From: Bacteroidota bacterium
Lineage (GTDB): Bacteria > Bacteroidota > Ignavibacteria > Palsa-1295
DNA: 64,000 nt
Reading direction: 5' to 3'
Assembly (NCBI GenBank): GCA_030706745.1
Contig: JAUZNX010000001.1
Location: forward strand, 1 to 64,000
Under the pieces are notes generated by a model that was not told the origin of the DNA, searched no databases, and saw only the letters and a list, made by a program, of their open reading frames with translations. Position numbers and translations under genes: made by a program. This document shows, piece by piece, positions 43,456 to 51,328 of the stretch (position 1 is its first letter; each line of letters begins with the position of its first letter).

Positions 43456-44118
43456 CTACTGATATTCTGCAAGGACCGTTTCCCCTGCTTTGACCGTCTC
43501 ACCGATTTTCGAAAGCACATTTGTCCCGGGCGGCAGATAAAGATCGACTCGGGAGCCGAACTTGATCATCCCAAATCGCTCGCCCACAGAGAGCGAATCA
43601 CCCACTTTGAGCGGACATACAATCCGTCGCGCTATATACCCTGCCACTTGTGCAAAGAGCAGCTTGTGATCTCCAGAGGCAAGACCGATCATCGCCCGTT
43701 CATTCCGGTGGACAGCTTCCGAATCGTGCGCGACCAGAAACTCACCTTTGACATACCGGAAGTACTCAACGTGGCCGGAAATCGGTGCGCGATTCACATG
43801 AACGTCGAGCGGCGACATGAAAATGGAAACGAGCGTCGCCGGACCCTTCAGGAATTCCGGTTCATCCATTTGCTTAATCAGCACGATCTTTCCATCCGCT
43901 GGAGAGACGATGAGTTTTTCGAGCGGACGGCCATTTGCAGCGATGCTGCGGTCCGGGTCTCGGAAGAAATTCAGCGAAAACCCTGTCAGAAAGAGCGCGA
44001 CCAGCACGAGCAGATACCGAAGCCACCGCTCATCGGTCCAAATTGCCAAAAGGACGAGCACAATCACGATCGCGAGAATCGCAAGCAGAACGTCTGTACC
44101 GTAACGGGTTAGGTGCAT
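43456..44118 (-). CDS. psd: Phosphatidylserine decarboxylase proenzyme (short type)
   Basis: It converts phosphatidylserine to phosphatidylethanolamine. The 220 residues begin with two hydrophobic helices and contain FMSPLDVHVNRAPISG and MIKFGSRVDLYLP. The Gly-Ser in FGSR is the expected self-cleavage site that makes the pyruvoyl group. It is first of psd-pssA-purS-purQ. Confidence 0.95.
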   Translation of the reverse strand: MHLTRYGTDVLLAILAIVIVLVLLAIWTDERWLRYLLVLVALFLTGFSLNFFRDPDRSIAANGRPLEKLIVSPADGKIVLIKQMDEPEFLKGPATLVSIFMSPLDVHVNRAPISGHVEYFRYVKGEFLVAHDSEAVHRNERAMIGLASGDHKLLFAQVAGYIARRIVCPLKVGDSLSVGERFGMIKFGSRVDLYLPPGTNVLSKIGETVKAGETVLAEYQ

Positions 44119-44264
44119 CGGACAGTGAACACATAGTCCGAAGAATTGAGTCGAACATTTCGGTCAGCCAGAAACTCCCTCCCTATTGCGCGAGTTCAAT
44201 TATGAGTGAGATTGGCCCCGGCTTGGAGCCACAGTAGTTGTTCTCCTTCCCTAATCAGACAACC

Positions 44265-44693
44265 ATGGCCATCCGATTTCGCAGACGTATCAAGCTCCTT
44301 CCCGGCGTTCATCTGAACATCAGCAAGTCCGGTATTAGCACGAGTGTGGGCGTTCGCGGCGCGAGCGTGACGCTGGGCAAACGAGGAACATACGTGAATA
44401 CCGGTTTGCCGGGGACCGGAATATCCTGGCGGCAAAAGCTCCCAGAGCACACGACTACGGGTCGGACGATTGAGGCAACGACCGGCGCGGCCGCCACTGA
44501 ACATACGAAGACTCACCACCTTCACTGGTGGAAGATCTTGCTCTTTATCGGCACGATGATCGCAGCCGGGGCGACGAAGAATACCACTGTGATCAAAGTA
44601 TTCTGGTTTGTGTGGTTCGGATATTGGGTGTTCCTATTTTTGCGTTTGATTGTGCGATGGATGCAAACGAACCGGCAGACCAAAGCCACCTGA
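44265..44693 (+). CDS. DUF4236-domain protein
   Basis: The protein has 142 residues from MAIRFRRRIKLLPG. The first about 55 residues are the DUF4236 module (LLPGVHLNISKSGISTSVGVRGASVTLGKRGTYVNTGLPGTGI). After a variable linker there are two hydrophobic helices (LLFIGTMIAAGATK, VFWFVWFGYWVFLFLRLIV). DUF4236 is a small beta-rich module of unknown function, often at the N-terminus of membrane proteins. It converges with the substrate-binding protein gene. Confidence 0.88.
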   Translation: MAIRFRRRIKLLPGVHLNISKSGISTSVGVRGASVTLGKRGTYVNTGLPGTGISWRQKLPEHTTTGRTIEATTGAAATEHTKTHHLHWWKILLFIGTMIAAGATKNTTVIKVFWFVWFGYWVFLFLRLIVRWMQTNRQTKAT

Positions 44694-44702
44694 TGTAGTG
44701 CT

Positions 44703-46508
44703 TTAGAACTCCGCCTTGATTCCGCCACCGGCTCCGCGCACTTTCCACCACGCCGTATTATAGCCGGGGCGGTACGAATTCCATGAGACATTATCGAACC
44801 GATCGGCCCAGGCTGCGAGATTGAGGGGTTCCCACAGGAATAGATTCGCCTGATCGTCGTAAAGGATCTTCTGTAATTGCTTCTGAAGGTCGAGCCGCTT
44901 CGCCTCGTCGAACTCGCCCCGAATCTGCTCCATGATGCGGTCCGCCTTCGGATTTGTATAGCTATCATAGTTCGAGCCGCGATTGCGCGCCTGCGATGAA
45001 TGGTACAACTGATAGCTATCGGCCTCGAACGGATCGTTGATCCACGCGCCAACGTGAGCATCGAGCTGATGATCGCGAAGCCGATCGATATAGACGCTCC
45101 AATCGAGCGTCTGGACTTCAGCCTCGACGCCGATCTTTCGCAGGGCCTCGGAGAAGATGAGCATAACTTTTTTGCGAATCTCGTTTCCGGCGTTGGACGT
45201 GAACGTGAAATGAAATTTGACTCGCTTTCCACCGATCACCTTATCGCGAATACCATCGCCATCGTGGTCCTTCCAATCGAGCGAGTCGAGAATATGCTCC
45301 GCCCGCTGCGGATCGTACGGGATAAGCGGAAGGTCGTGATTGTATTCGGGATGCGTCGAAGTGATCGGCGATTCGGTCATCGTCGCAGTCCCAAAGAGCA
45401 ACTTATCGATGATGAGCTTCCGGTCGATCATATACGCCATCGCCCACCGAACGCCGGGATCGCGGAAGATGGGGCTCTTATTGTTGAACCCTATGTAGGT
45501 AAAGGCGCCGAGCGGAAATGAGGTGCGTGCCAGGCCTGTCTTATCGGTATCGATTGACTTCCAATACTGTGGCTGAATGGTCCCGAGAAGATCGACATTG
45601 CGCGCCTTGAGAGCGGTTACGGCGGCTGGGAAATCAAGAATCGTCTTATATATGAGGGTATCAGGATTTGCGTCCCCAATGGCGCCCCAATGATTCACAT
45701 AATTCGGGTTGCGGACGAGCCGCACATATTGCTGAGTGACCCATACGTCCAGCTTGTAGGGGCCGCTTCCTTGGATATACTGTGGCAGGCGCTGGCGGTC
45801 CGCGGCGGCGAACCACTCGGCGAACTCGCTCATTGCAGGGTTCTTATGCTTCGTCAGCATCACGCTATCAATCACCGTGTTGCCGGATGACTCTACAATC
45901 GAAGCAATGTCGTCCCAGGAGTATTTATCCGTAAGCCCGTTCGGATCGAGTATATGCTTCGGTACGATATAAAGATTGTCGCCGAATGTCGATTGGATCG
46001 CGAGCACATACGGTTTCCAGAACGTAAATCTCACGCGATAGGGATCGCCATCGATGAGCTCGGCACTATGCACCGCATCGACATAGACGCGTTTCTGCGC
46101 TGAGAGTATGTTGAATGGATTCTTCAGCGCCTTTAGGCTGAAGATCACGTCAACGCCGGTGAGCGGCTTGCCATCCGCCCACTTGACATCTTTGCGAAGC
46201 GTGAAATCATATTGAAGGTGGTCAGCCGAGACCGTCGGCATCGATTCTGCGAGAATCGGGACGGTGTATTTCATCGTCTTGACATCGATCCCGATCAGTC
46301 GCTGGTAAATCTGCTCCTCCGTGTACGTCGCATTGGCATCCGTGGAGTTCAACGGGTTCAGTCCCGTCGCGAAGTCCGATAGCTCCCACTCGACCACCCG
46401 GTTACTTACCGAGGCAGGGTGATTGGATGTGTGGCCGCATCCCAGCATAAAGAGAAGGATGAGGGATGAGGGGTAAAGAATGAAGCGGACTCTGCGAGGA
46501 ATGTTCAT
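44703..46508 (-). CDS. Family 5 peptide/nickel-type ABC substrate-binding lipoprotein
   Basis: The protein has 601 residues. A signal peptide ends at a lipobox-like MLGCG (Cys about 24). Family 5 features include the N-terminal GLNPLNSTDANATYTEEQIYQRL, FTLRKDVKWADGKPLTGVDVIFSLKAL, GFNNKSPIFRDPGVRWAMAYMIDRK and a C-terminal EADSYQLYHSSQARNRGSNYDSYTNPKADRIME. It should bind peptides or another small solute; no permease or ATPase genes are adjacent. The hydrophobic core of the signal peptide (FILYPSSLILL) is encoded by a heptamer array, and the upstream region is a second array shared with kdsB. Confidence 0.92.
   Translation of the reverse strand: MNIPRRVRFILYPSSLILLFMLGCGHTSNHPASVSNRVVEWELSDFATGLNPLNSTDANATYTEEQIYQRLIGIDVKTMKYTVPILAESMPTVSADHLQYDFTLRKDVKWADGKPLTGVDVIFSLKALKNPFNILSAQKRVYVDAVHSAELIDGDPYRVRFTFWKPYVLAIQSTFGDNLYIVPKHILDPNGLTDKYSWDDIASIVESSGNTVIDSVMLTKHKNPAMSEFAEWFAAADRQRLPQYIQGSGPYKLDVWVTQQYVRLVRNPNYVNHWGAIGDANPDTLIYKTILDFPAAVTALKARNVDLLGTIQPQYWKSIDTDKTGLARTSFPLGAFTYIGFNNKSPIFRDPGVRWAMAYMIDRKLIIDKLLFGTATMTESPITSTHPEYNHDLPLIPYDPQRAEHILDSLDWKDHDGDGIRDKVIGGKRVKFHFTFTSNAGNEIRKKVMLIFSEALRKIGVEAEVQTLDWSVYIDRLRDHQLDAHVGAWINDPFEADSYQLYHSSQARNRGSNYDSYTNPKADRIMEQIRGEFDEAKRLDLQKQLQKILYDDQANLFLWEPLNLAAWADRFDNVSWNSYRPGYNTAWWKVRGAGGGIKAEF
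46453..46487. repeat. Heptamer array encoding the signal-peptide core of the ABC lipoprotein
   Basis: Units AGAAGGA, TGAGGGA, TGAGGGG, TAAAGAA, TGAAGCG (plus strand). On the minus strand they encode residues 8-19, RFILYPSSLILL. The dxs array at 10781 is of the same sequence class and encodes the similar ILHPSSVIPHP. Confidence 0.85.
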
Positions 46509-46517
46509 GCTACAAAA

Positions 46518-46608
46518 GTACGAATTCGGGGAATTAAGAGTTAAGAATTACGAATTATGCGTTATGTGATCGTAACTCTTCATTCGTTATTCGCAATTCG
46601 TAATTGAC
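46518..46608. repeat. Heptamer inverted-repeat array filling the divergent kdsB promoter region
   Basis: Thirteen in-phase 7-mers, among them AATTAAG, AGTTAAG, AATTACG, AATTATG (left) and CATTCGT, TATTCGC, AATTCGT, AATTGAC (right). The arms are inverted copies. The last unit contains the TTG start of kdsB, directly preceded by an in-frame TAA. On the other side the lipoprotein ATG is 9 bases away. Confidence 0.93.
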
Positions 46609-47356
46609 CGTAGTCATTATTCCCGCCCGCTACGCTTCCACCCGGTTACCCGGAAAGCCACTTGCCATCATTTCCGGCATGACGATGATCGAGCGCGTTT
46701 ATCGGCAATGTGAGAACGCGCAAGAAATCGATGCGGTGTTCGTGGCAACCGATCATCCGGCCATCGTTCAGGAAGTCGAGCGCTTCGGCGGCCGCGCGGT
46801 CATGACATCGCCAGAATGTCCATCAGGGACAGACCGCGTGTTCGAAGCAGCACAGATTCTGGAGCTACCCGATTCGGCTATCGTTATCAATGTGCAAGGG
46901 GACGAACCGCTGATCGATCCCAAGGTTATCACCGCTCTTGCCCGCGCGATGCAGGAAGACGACACGATTCAGGTCGCCACGCCGATCTCGCCGCTTACTC
47001 GCGAGGAGGAGATTACAAATCCCAATGTCGTGACGGTCGTAAGAAACACGAAGGGGGATGCCCTGTATTTTTCGAGAACAGCCATCCCATACCACAGAGA
47101 TACTCCGACAACAAGCTACCTCAAGCATGTCGGTGTATATGCCTATCGCATGGAGGCACTCCGACAATTCGTTTTGCTCGGCGAGAGCCATTTGGAGCGC
47201 AAAGAGCGGCTCGAACAACTTCGCTTGCTCGAAGCCGGCATTCCAATCCGATGCGTGGAAGTAGAGTACGAGTCAGTCGCAGTGGATAGTCCGGAGGACA
47301 TAGAAAAGGTAGAACAGAGGCTGCAGGGGCAAGACGGAGTGAACTTTTCGGCTTGA
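46604..47356 (+). CDS. kdsB: 3-deoxy-manno-octulosonate cytidylyltransferase
   Basis: It activates Kdo with CTP for lipopolysaccharide synthesis, so the organism has a Gram-negative outer membrane. The 250 residues show IIPARYASTRLPGKPLA, ECPSGTDRV, INVQGDEPLIDP and YLKHVGVYAYR. The start is TTG inside the heptamer array (TAA-TTG-ACC), giving MTVVIIPARYAS, the length expected for the family. The in-frame TAA directly upstream rules out any earlier start. Confidence 0.96.
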   Translation: MTVVIIPARYASTRLPGKPLAIISGMTMIERVYRQCENAQEIDAVFVATDHPAIVQEVERFGGRAVMTSPECPSGTDRVFEAAQILELPDSAIVINVQGDEPLIDPKVITALARAMQEDDTIQVATPISPLTREEEITNPNVVTVVRNTKGDALYFSRTAIPYHRDTPTTSYLKHVGVYAYRMEALRQFVLLGESHLERKERLEQLRLLEAGIPIRCVEVEYESVAVDSPEDIEKVEQRLQGQDGVNFSA

Positions 47357-47366
47357 TTTTGGCATA

Positions 47367-47549
47367 ATGCATATCATGCACATGCGAGCTAAGAAACCAA
47401 AGAAGTTGTCGGCGGCGCAAGAGGCCGAACGACAGGCTAAAGTGCGAGCGGCTTTCGGAATGTTCTCGTATGTCAACACACGTTCCATGGCATTCGCATT
47501 GCGCAAGGCGGAAGAGATCCAGTTGGAAGATTCGGTCAAGCGAAGTTGA
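47367..47549 (+). CDS. Small basic protein, probable antitoxin of a decayed PIN toxin
   Basis: This 60-residue protein has a Lys/Arg-rich N-terminus (RAKKPKKLSAAQEAERQAKVRAA), then FGMFSYVNTRSMAFALRKAEEIQLEDSVKRS. Alternative starts are the Mets at 47376 and 47382. I do not recognise the family. Its stop codon overlaps by two bases the TTG of a frame that begins like a PIN-domain toxin, the classic antitoxin-toxin coupling. Confidence 0.5.
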   Translation: MHIMHMRAKKPKKLSAAQEAERQAKVRAAFGMFSYVNTRSMAFALRKAEEIQLEDSVKRS

Positions 47550-47593
47550 GCATACTGAGGTTCGTCGTCGACGTCTTCCCCACGATTCGGTGA
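47546..47593 (+). pseudogene. PIN (VapC-like) toxin stub
   Basis: Sixteen codons read MSILRFVVDVFPTIR and stop. FVVDVxxTIR resembles the first strand and first catalytic Asp of PIN toxins. The stub is cut off where the next gene's GTG begins (TGA and GTG overlap). Confidence 0.4.
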
Positions 47594-48741
47594 CCATCGA
47601 TCAAGCCCGCCGCGAATTCCCGCACACCTGGAGCGACATGGTGTATCTGAACCATGCCGCAGTGGCTCCGCTCTCGTTTCGCGTTCGCGATGCTGTTGAT
47701 CGCTACCAAACCCGCCGCGCGCTTAAAGGAATTGAGCCATATCCCTGGATGCTAAAGACCGTTCAGGGAACGCGCGAGATGCTTGCTCAATTGATGGGCG
47801 CTCGAGCAGATCAGATTGCCTTCGTGCTGAACACCAGTGATGGGCTCAACATCATCGCACAAGGACTAGACTGGCAGCCCGGCGACCACGTGCTCCTCAA
47901 CGATCTCGAATTTCCGGCGAATGTATATCCATTCCTGAATCTGAAGCGGCATGGCGTTGAGGTTGATTTCATTGAAAAGAACCTCCGCCCTTCCAAGGCG
48001 GGGGCAGGGGGTGGTTATTCCATATCGGTGGAAGACATCCAGAATCACCTTACACCCCGCACCAAATTGGTTTCCATTAGTCACGTCCAGTTTGCCACCG
48101 GCGCGAAGGCCGATCTCAACGCGATTGGGAAGCTCTGTCGCGAGCGCGATATTCTGTTCGCAGTTGATGCGATTCAATCGTTGCCGCATACCCCGATCGA
48201 TGTCGAGCGCGATTGTGTAGACTTCCTCGCTTGTGGCTCGCACAAGTGGATGATGTCGGATATGGGCGCAGCGTTTGTCTATGTCGGGGATCGAGCGCTC
48301 GCGCGAATTCACCAGGCTTCGCTCGGCTGGACAAGCATCGAGAATGCCTTCGACTTCAGCCTACGTCCCGATGAGTTGCGCGCCGGTGCTGCACGGTTCG
48401 AAAACGGCACGATAAATTTCGCCGGCATCACTGCGTTGCTTGCTTCGCTCAATTTCTTTTTTGAATTCGGACTCCAGGAAATGGAACGCGCTGTGTTGGA
48501 CCTCACTGGTTATCTCATCGACCGATTAGAGATGCGAGGAGTAGAAGTCATCACGCCAAAGCCGGAGAGCGAACGCTCGGGCATCGTGTCGTTTAACTTC
48601 CCGGATGCGGAGAAGGTCTTTGAGCGGCTGCAATCCCGGAACATTCTCATCTCACTTCGCCAGGGCCTGCTGCGCGCCTCGCCGCATTTTTACAATACAG
48701 AGGAGGAGGTGCGGAAGCTGATGGTGGCCTTATTTGAGTGA
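47590..48741 (+). CDS. Class V PLP aminotransferase (cysteine-desulfurase-like fold)
   Basis: The protein has 383 residues from the GTG at 47590 (MTIDQARREFPHTW). Fold-type I class V landmarks are MVYLNHAAVAPLS, NTSDGLNIIAQGLDW, VSISHVQFATGAKADL and the PLP lysine in CGSHKWMMSDMGAAFVY. FENGTINFAGI is also conserved. The catalytic Cys loop of true cysteine desulfurases is not evident; the closest family members are annotated as class V aminotransferases or isopenicillin-N-epimerase-like proteins. The substrate is unknown. The canonical desulfurase is at 53444. Confidence 0.87.
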   Translation: MTIDQARREFPHTWSDMVYLNHAAVAPLSFRVRDAVDRYQTRRALKGIEPYPWMLKTVQGTREMLAQLMGARADQIAFVLNTSDGLNIIAQGLDWQPGDHVLLNDLEFPANVYPFLNLKRHGVEVDFIEKNLRPSKAGAGGGYSISVEDIQNHLTPRTKLVSISHVQFATGAKADLNAIGKLCRERDILFAVDAIQSLPHTPIDVERDCVDFLACGSHKWMMSDMGAAFVYVGDRALARIHQASLGWTSIENAFDFSLRPDELRAGAARFENGTINFAGITALLASLNFFFEFGLQEMERAVLDLTGYLIDRLEMRGVEVITPKPESERSGIVSFNFPDAEKVFERLQSRNILISLRQGLLRASPHFYNTEEEVRKLMVALFE

Positions 48742-48799
48742 TTTGTGAAACTGCCTCAACTAAGACGAGGGTTTGACAAGTGAACAAACCGGTCTTACC

Positions 48800-49498
48800 A
48801 TGAGTAGACAGAAAGATTTGAAGCCCGATGAGATTAAGCGGCTATTCCGCTCTAAAGGCTATGACTATTATTATCAACTGCAGAAGCCCGAAGAGGCGGA
48901 CTTCATTTTTATCGGCCTCGATGCGAACCGACCTCCCTACTCGAAGTTCGGCTTAGTCGAATCCGAGCGGGCATTCCTCAAAGACGGTAAGAAATGGTGC
49001 ATGAATAACGGAATACTCCACCCAATTCTTACAAGGGATCCTGATAATCCAATTCCGGGCGATACAGCTGCTCTGAAATATTGGAAGCATGCGCTCGCTG
49101 TGATCGGGCCGTTGAAAAACGCCTCGCGTTGCTCGATGGTCGAACTTCTTCGATGGCCCACTTTCGGGGCATGCGGCTTCTGTGTTTCCAGTTTGCTAAG
49201 ACCCACCAACCGAAAATATCTAGCCTGGCTCGCAGATTTCATTTCAGAATCAAAGCAAAAGAAGTTCTTCATGTCCCCTTCGGTGATTGGTATGCTCAAT
49301 CACACTGAACTGAAGACCATTGTGGCTAAGGTTTTCCCGAGGAGAGAAGTGGTTATGGATGCCGCGAAGCGTCGGCCTCACCGAATCGGAAAGTCTAACA
49401 TTCACGTTATAGGGCACTTCTCAGCGAGAGATTCGAAAGATAGAATTAGTAAGACAGTCTCTCACGTTCAAGAAGTATTTCGTAAATATCCGAAATAA
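48800..49498 (+). CDS. Unrecognised protein, possibly of uracil-DNA-glycosylase-like fold
   Basis: The protein has 232 residues from MSRQKDLKPDEIKRLF. EADFIFIGLDANRPPYS (about 33-50) resembles motif 1 of the UDG superfamily, and FFMSPSVIGML (about 155) could correspond to the second motif region, but the match is weak. RCSMVELLRWPTFGACGF lies between. Its stop overlaps the start of the ankyrin gene by one base (TAATG), implying co-transcription. The function is unproven. Confidence 0.6.
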   Translation: MSRQKDLKPDEIKRLFRSKGYDYYYQLQKPEEADFIFIGLDANRPPYSKFGLVESERAFLKDGKKWCMNNGILHPILTRDPDNPIPGDTAALKYWKHALAVIGPLKNASRCSMVELLRWPTFGACGFCVSSLLRPTNRKYLAWLADFISESKQKKFFMSPSVIGMLNHTELKTIVAKVFPRREVVMDAAKRRPHRIGKSNIHVIGHFSARDSKDRISKTVSHVQEVFRKYPK

Positions 49499-50568
49499 TG
49501 CTCAAGCGTTTCTTTGAATTGCCTTCACTCGAGCATTCTCTGCCCTTTGCGTACATGTTGGCTTCTTTCGCGATAGGGATTATGTCCCTGATCGCTTACC
49601 CATGCTTCTCACAGCATGGCAAGGTACCCCCGCCACCAAAACCCGGGATGACAATTCCGGATCCACTTGACGTCTGTCACGATAGCGTGGAAAGAATCGC
49701 GACTTTGCTCCGTCGGTTTCCCCAACTCGCAAAGGAGGGCTCTCCTCTCATGGAGGTCCTTTCTTGCGAAGAAATGGCATCTAACTCTAATGAGCCATAT
49801 TCAATGGATTCCGCCCGCAAATACCAAATCGTAGAGCTACTTCTCAAATACGGCGCCGAACCAAACTATGCCCTTGGTCAGTGCCGGGACTCTGCAATAG
49901 CAGAATTGTTGATTAGGAACGGGGCCAAAGTTGATGAGGAATATGGGCGCGAACTAAAATCCACACTAACTGAAGAGCTTGAGTACTTAGCAAACCCTGC
50001 TGGAAGCTTACGTGGAAAACTCGTTAAAGGAACAGGACACACTGTACTTTTTGAAGTGTCTAGCGATTGGCCGGGCTGGTCTGGCGGTTCAAGGGGTTCT
50101 CCATGGAGCTTCGATGCTGCGACATCCGACTCGATTACTGGTCGAAGACTCGGCTTTATGACGGTTCTTCTGACTCATGGAGCAAAACCAAACGCGAACA
50201 ATGCTTCTATGCTCATAAATCTAATTCGGAATATTAGCGCGAGATGGGAAAATGATGAAGCGAGTTATCAAGGCGATACTATTCACCTGCTGTGCTTAAA
50301 TCTTGTTAAGATTCTTGTTGAAGCTGGGGCTGAGGTTAACATCAGTTATCATGATGTTACACCCTTGTTAGCGGCTGTTGAAAGTCACTGGCCCGCAGCA
50401 GTTGATTACTAATTATCCAGAAATGCCAATGTTAACTTCAAGGATCGGAATCGTGATCCGATTCTTTATCATGCCTTGGAGGCCAAACGTGCGGACGAAG
50501 GAATCCGGCAGAATTTGGACGATGAAATCATCAGTATTCTGCGGCTGCATGGCGCTCTTGAGAAATAA
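49498..50568 (+). pseudogene. Ankyrin-repeat membrane protein gene with an in-frame premature stop
   Basis: The N-terminus has a hydrophobic segment (FAYMLASFAIGIMSLIAYPCF). Ankyrin-type units follow: IVELLLKYGAEPNYAL, IAELLIRNGAKVDEEY, FMTVLLTHGAKPNANN, LVKILVEAGAEVNISYHDVTPLLAA. TAA at 50410-50412 interrupts the last-but-one repeat (...AAVDY-stop). The same frame then continues perfectly: LSRNANVNFKDRNRDPILYH ... ISILRLHGALEK to a TAA at 50568. A TTA to TAA change would explain it. Read as is, a 304-residue protein is made. Ankyrins bind proteins; no partner is evident. Confidence 0.8.
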
Positions 50569-50581
50569 ATAAGGCGAGTAG

Positions 50582-50646
50582 CTCACCCCATCTGCTGCCT
50601 CTTATGGAAGTACCGAGCCCGCCCCGGCGGGCGCGGTCGAAGGGCG
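50582..50646 (-). repeat. Diverged fragment of the DUF58 gene 3' end
   Basis: It matches 51329-51390: the ends CCCCATCTGCTGCC and GCGGTCGAAGGGCG are identical, with a diverged middle that includes a GC palindrome. On the minus strand it ends YFHKRQQMG-stop against YLHKRQQMG-stop of the intact gene, with synonymous differences. It lies on the far side of the MazF module. Confidence 0.8.
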
Positions 50647-50685
50647 AGAACCCAATCCTTGCGCGCGCTCGTTACGGTACATCGT

Positions 50686-51036
50686 ATGAAGAAGGTGTAT
50701 CGCCAGAAGCCTGTACCAGTGCAAGCGCCGAAGAAACATCGCGCGCGGGCAGCGCGTGCCGTGAAACCTAAGCGAATAGGTCCCATCGAGAACGGATCAC
50801 ATCCAGCGACTCTCGGTGTCATCCCGCCGTTCGTACCGGTCTGGCAGATCAGCGAGCAAGAACGAGAAAAAATCCGCAAGGAACTCGTCTCCGGACTCAA
50901 GGAGATGAACGACCTTTATCTGGAGGAATCAAAAGCTTGGCACCCTCTCGAAGAAGAAGTGTATGAAAAGTCGATTCGAAACGCTCGGCCGAGGAGACAT
51001 CATCCGAGTCGTCCTCGATCCCGTAAAAGGGCATGA
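50686..51036 (+). CDS. Probable antitoxin of the MazF-type module
   Basis: The protein has 116 residues from MKKVYRQKPVPVQ. The N-terminus is highly basic (KKHRARAARAVKPKR), the middle hydrophobic-Pro, and the C-terminal half acidic-helical (ISEQEREKIRKELVSGLKEMNDLYLEESKAW), a plausible toxin-binding segment. The last 74 bases overlap the toxin gene in another frame. It does not look like standard MazE, so the antitoxin role rests on position. Confidence 0.6.
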   Translation: MKKVYRQKPVPVQAPKKHRARAARAVKPKRIGPIENGSHPATLGVIPPFVPVWQISEQEREKIRKELVSGLKEMNDLYLEESKAWHPLEEEVYEKSIRNARPRRHHPSRPRSRKRA

Positions 51037-51328
51037 ACAGTCGGGCATTCGTCCTGCGGTTGTTCTCTCGCCTCTGCTGATTAACGAGTTCTCCAGTACG
51101 ATCTTAGTTGCTGCCATTACCAGCAAACGGCTGGATCGCATTCTATCCGTTGAAGTCCTTATCGAAGCGCCGGAGGGCGGTCTAAAGTCGGATTCCAAAG
51201 TGCTTCTTCTTCAAACTCGTTCGATTGATAAGAGCCGGATCGTCGGCGTTTACGGCTCGCTGTCTCAAGAAACGATGAACCGAGTCGATCAAGCTCTTGC
51301 TATTGCGACTGGTCTGATGAAGCTATAG
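50963..51328 (+). CDS. MazF/PemK-type endoribonuclease toxin
   Basis: This 121-residue protein has the family plan RGDIIRVVLDPVKGHEQSGIRPAVVLSPLLIN, ILVAAITSK and VLLLQTRSIDKSRI. MazF toxins cut mRNA at short sequences. The GD, RP and T(S/R) positions are in place, so it is likely functional. Its TAG lies directly against the stop codon of the convergent DUF58 gene, with no spacer. Confidence 0.9.
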   Translation: MKSRFETLGRGDIIRVVLDPVKGHEQSGIRPAVVLSPLLINEFSSTILVAAITSKRLDRILSVEVLIEAPEGGLKSDSKVLLLQTRSIDKSRIVGVYGSLSQETMNRVDQALAIATGLMKL

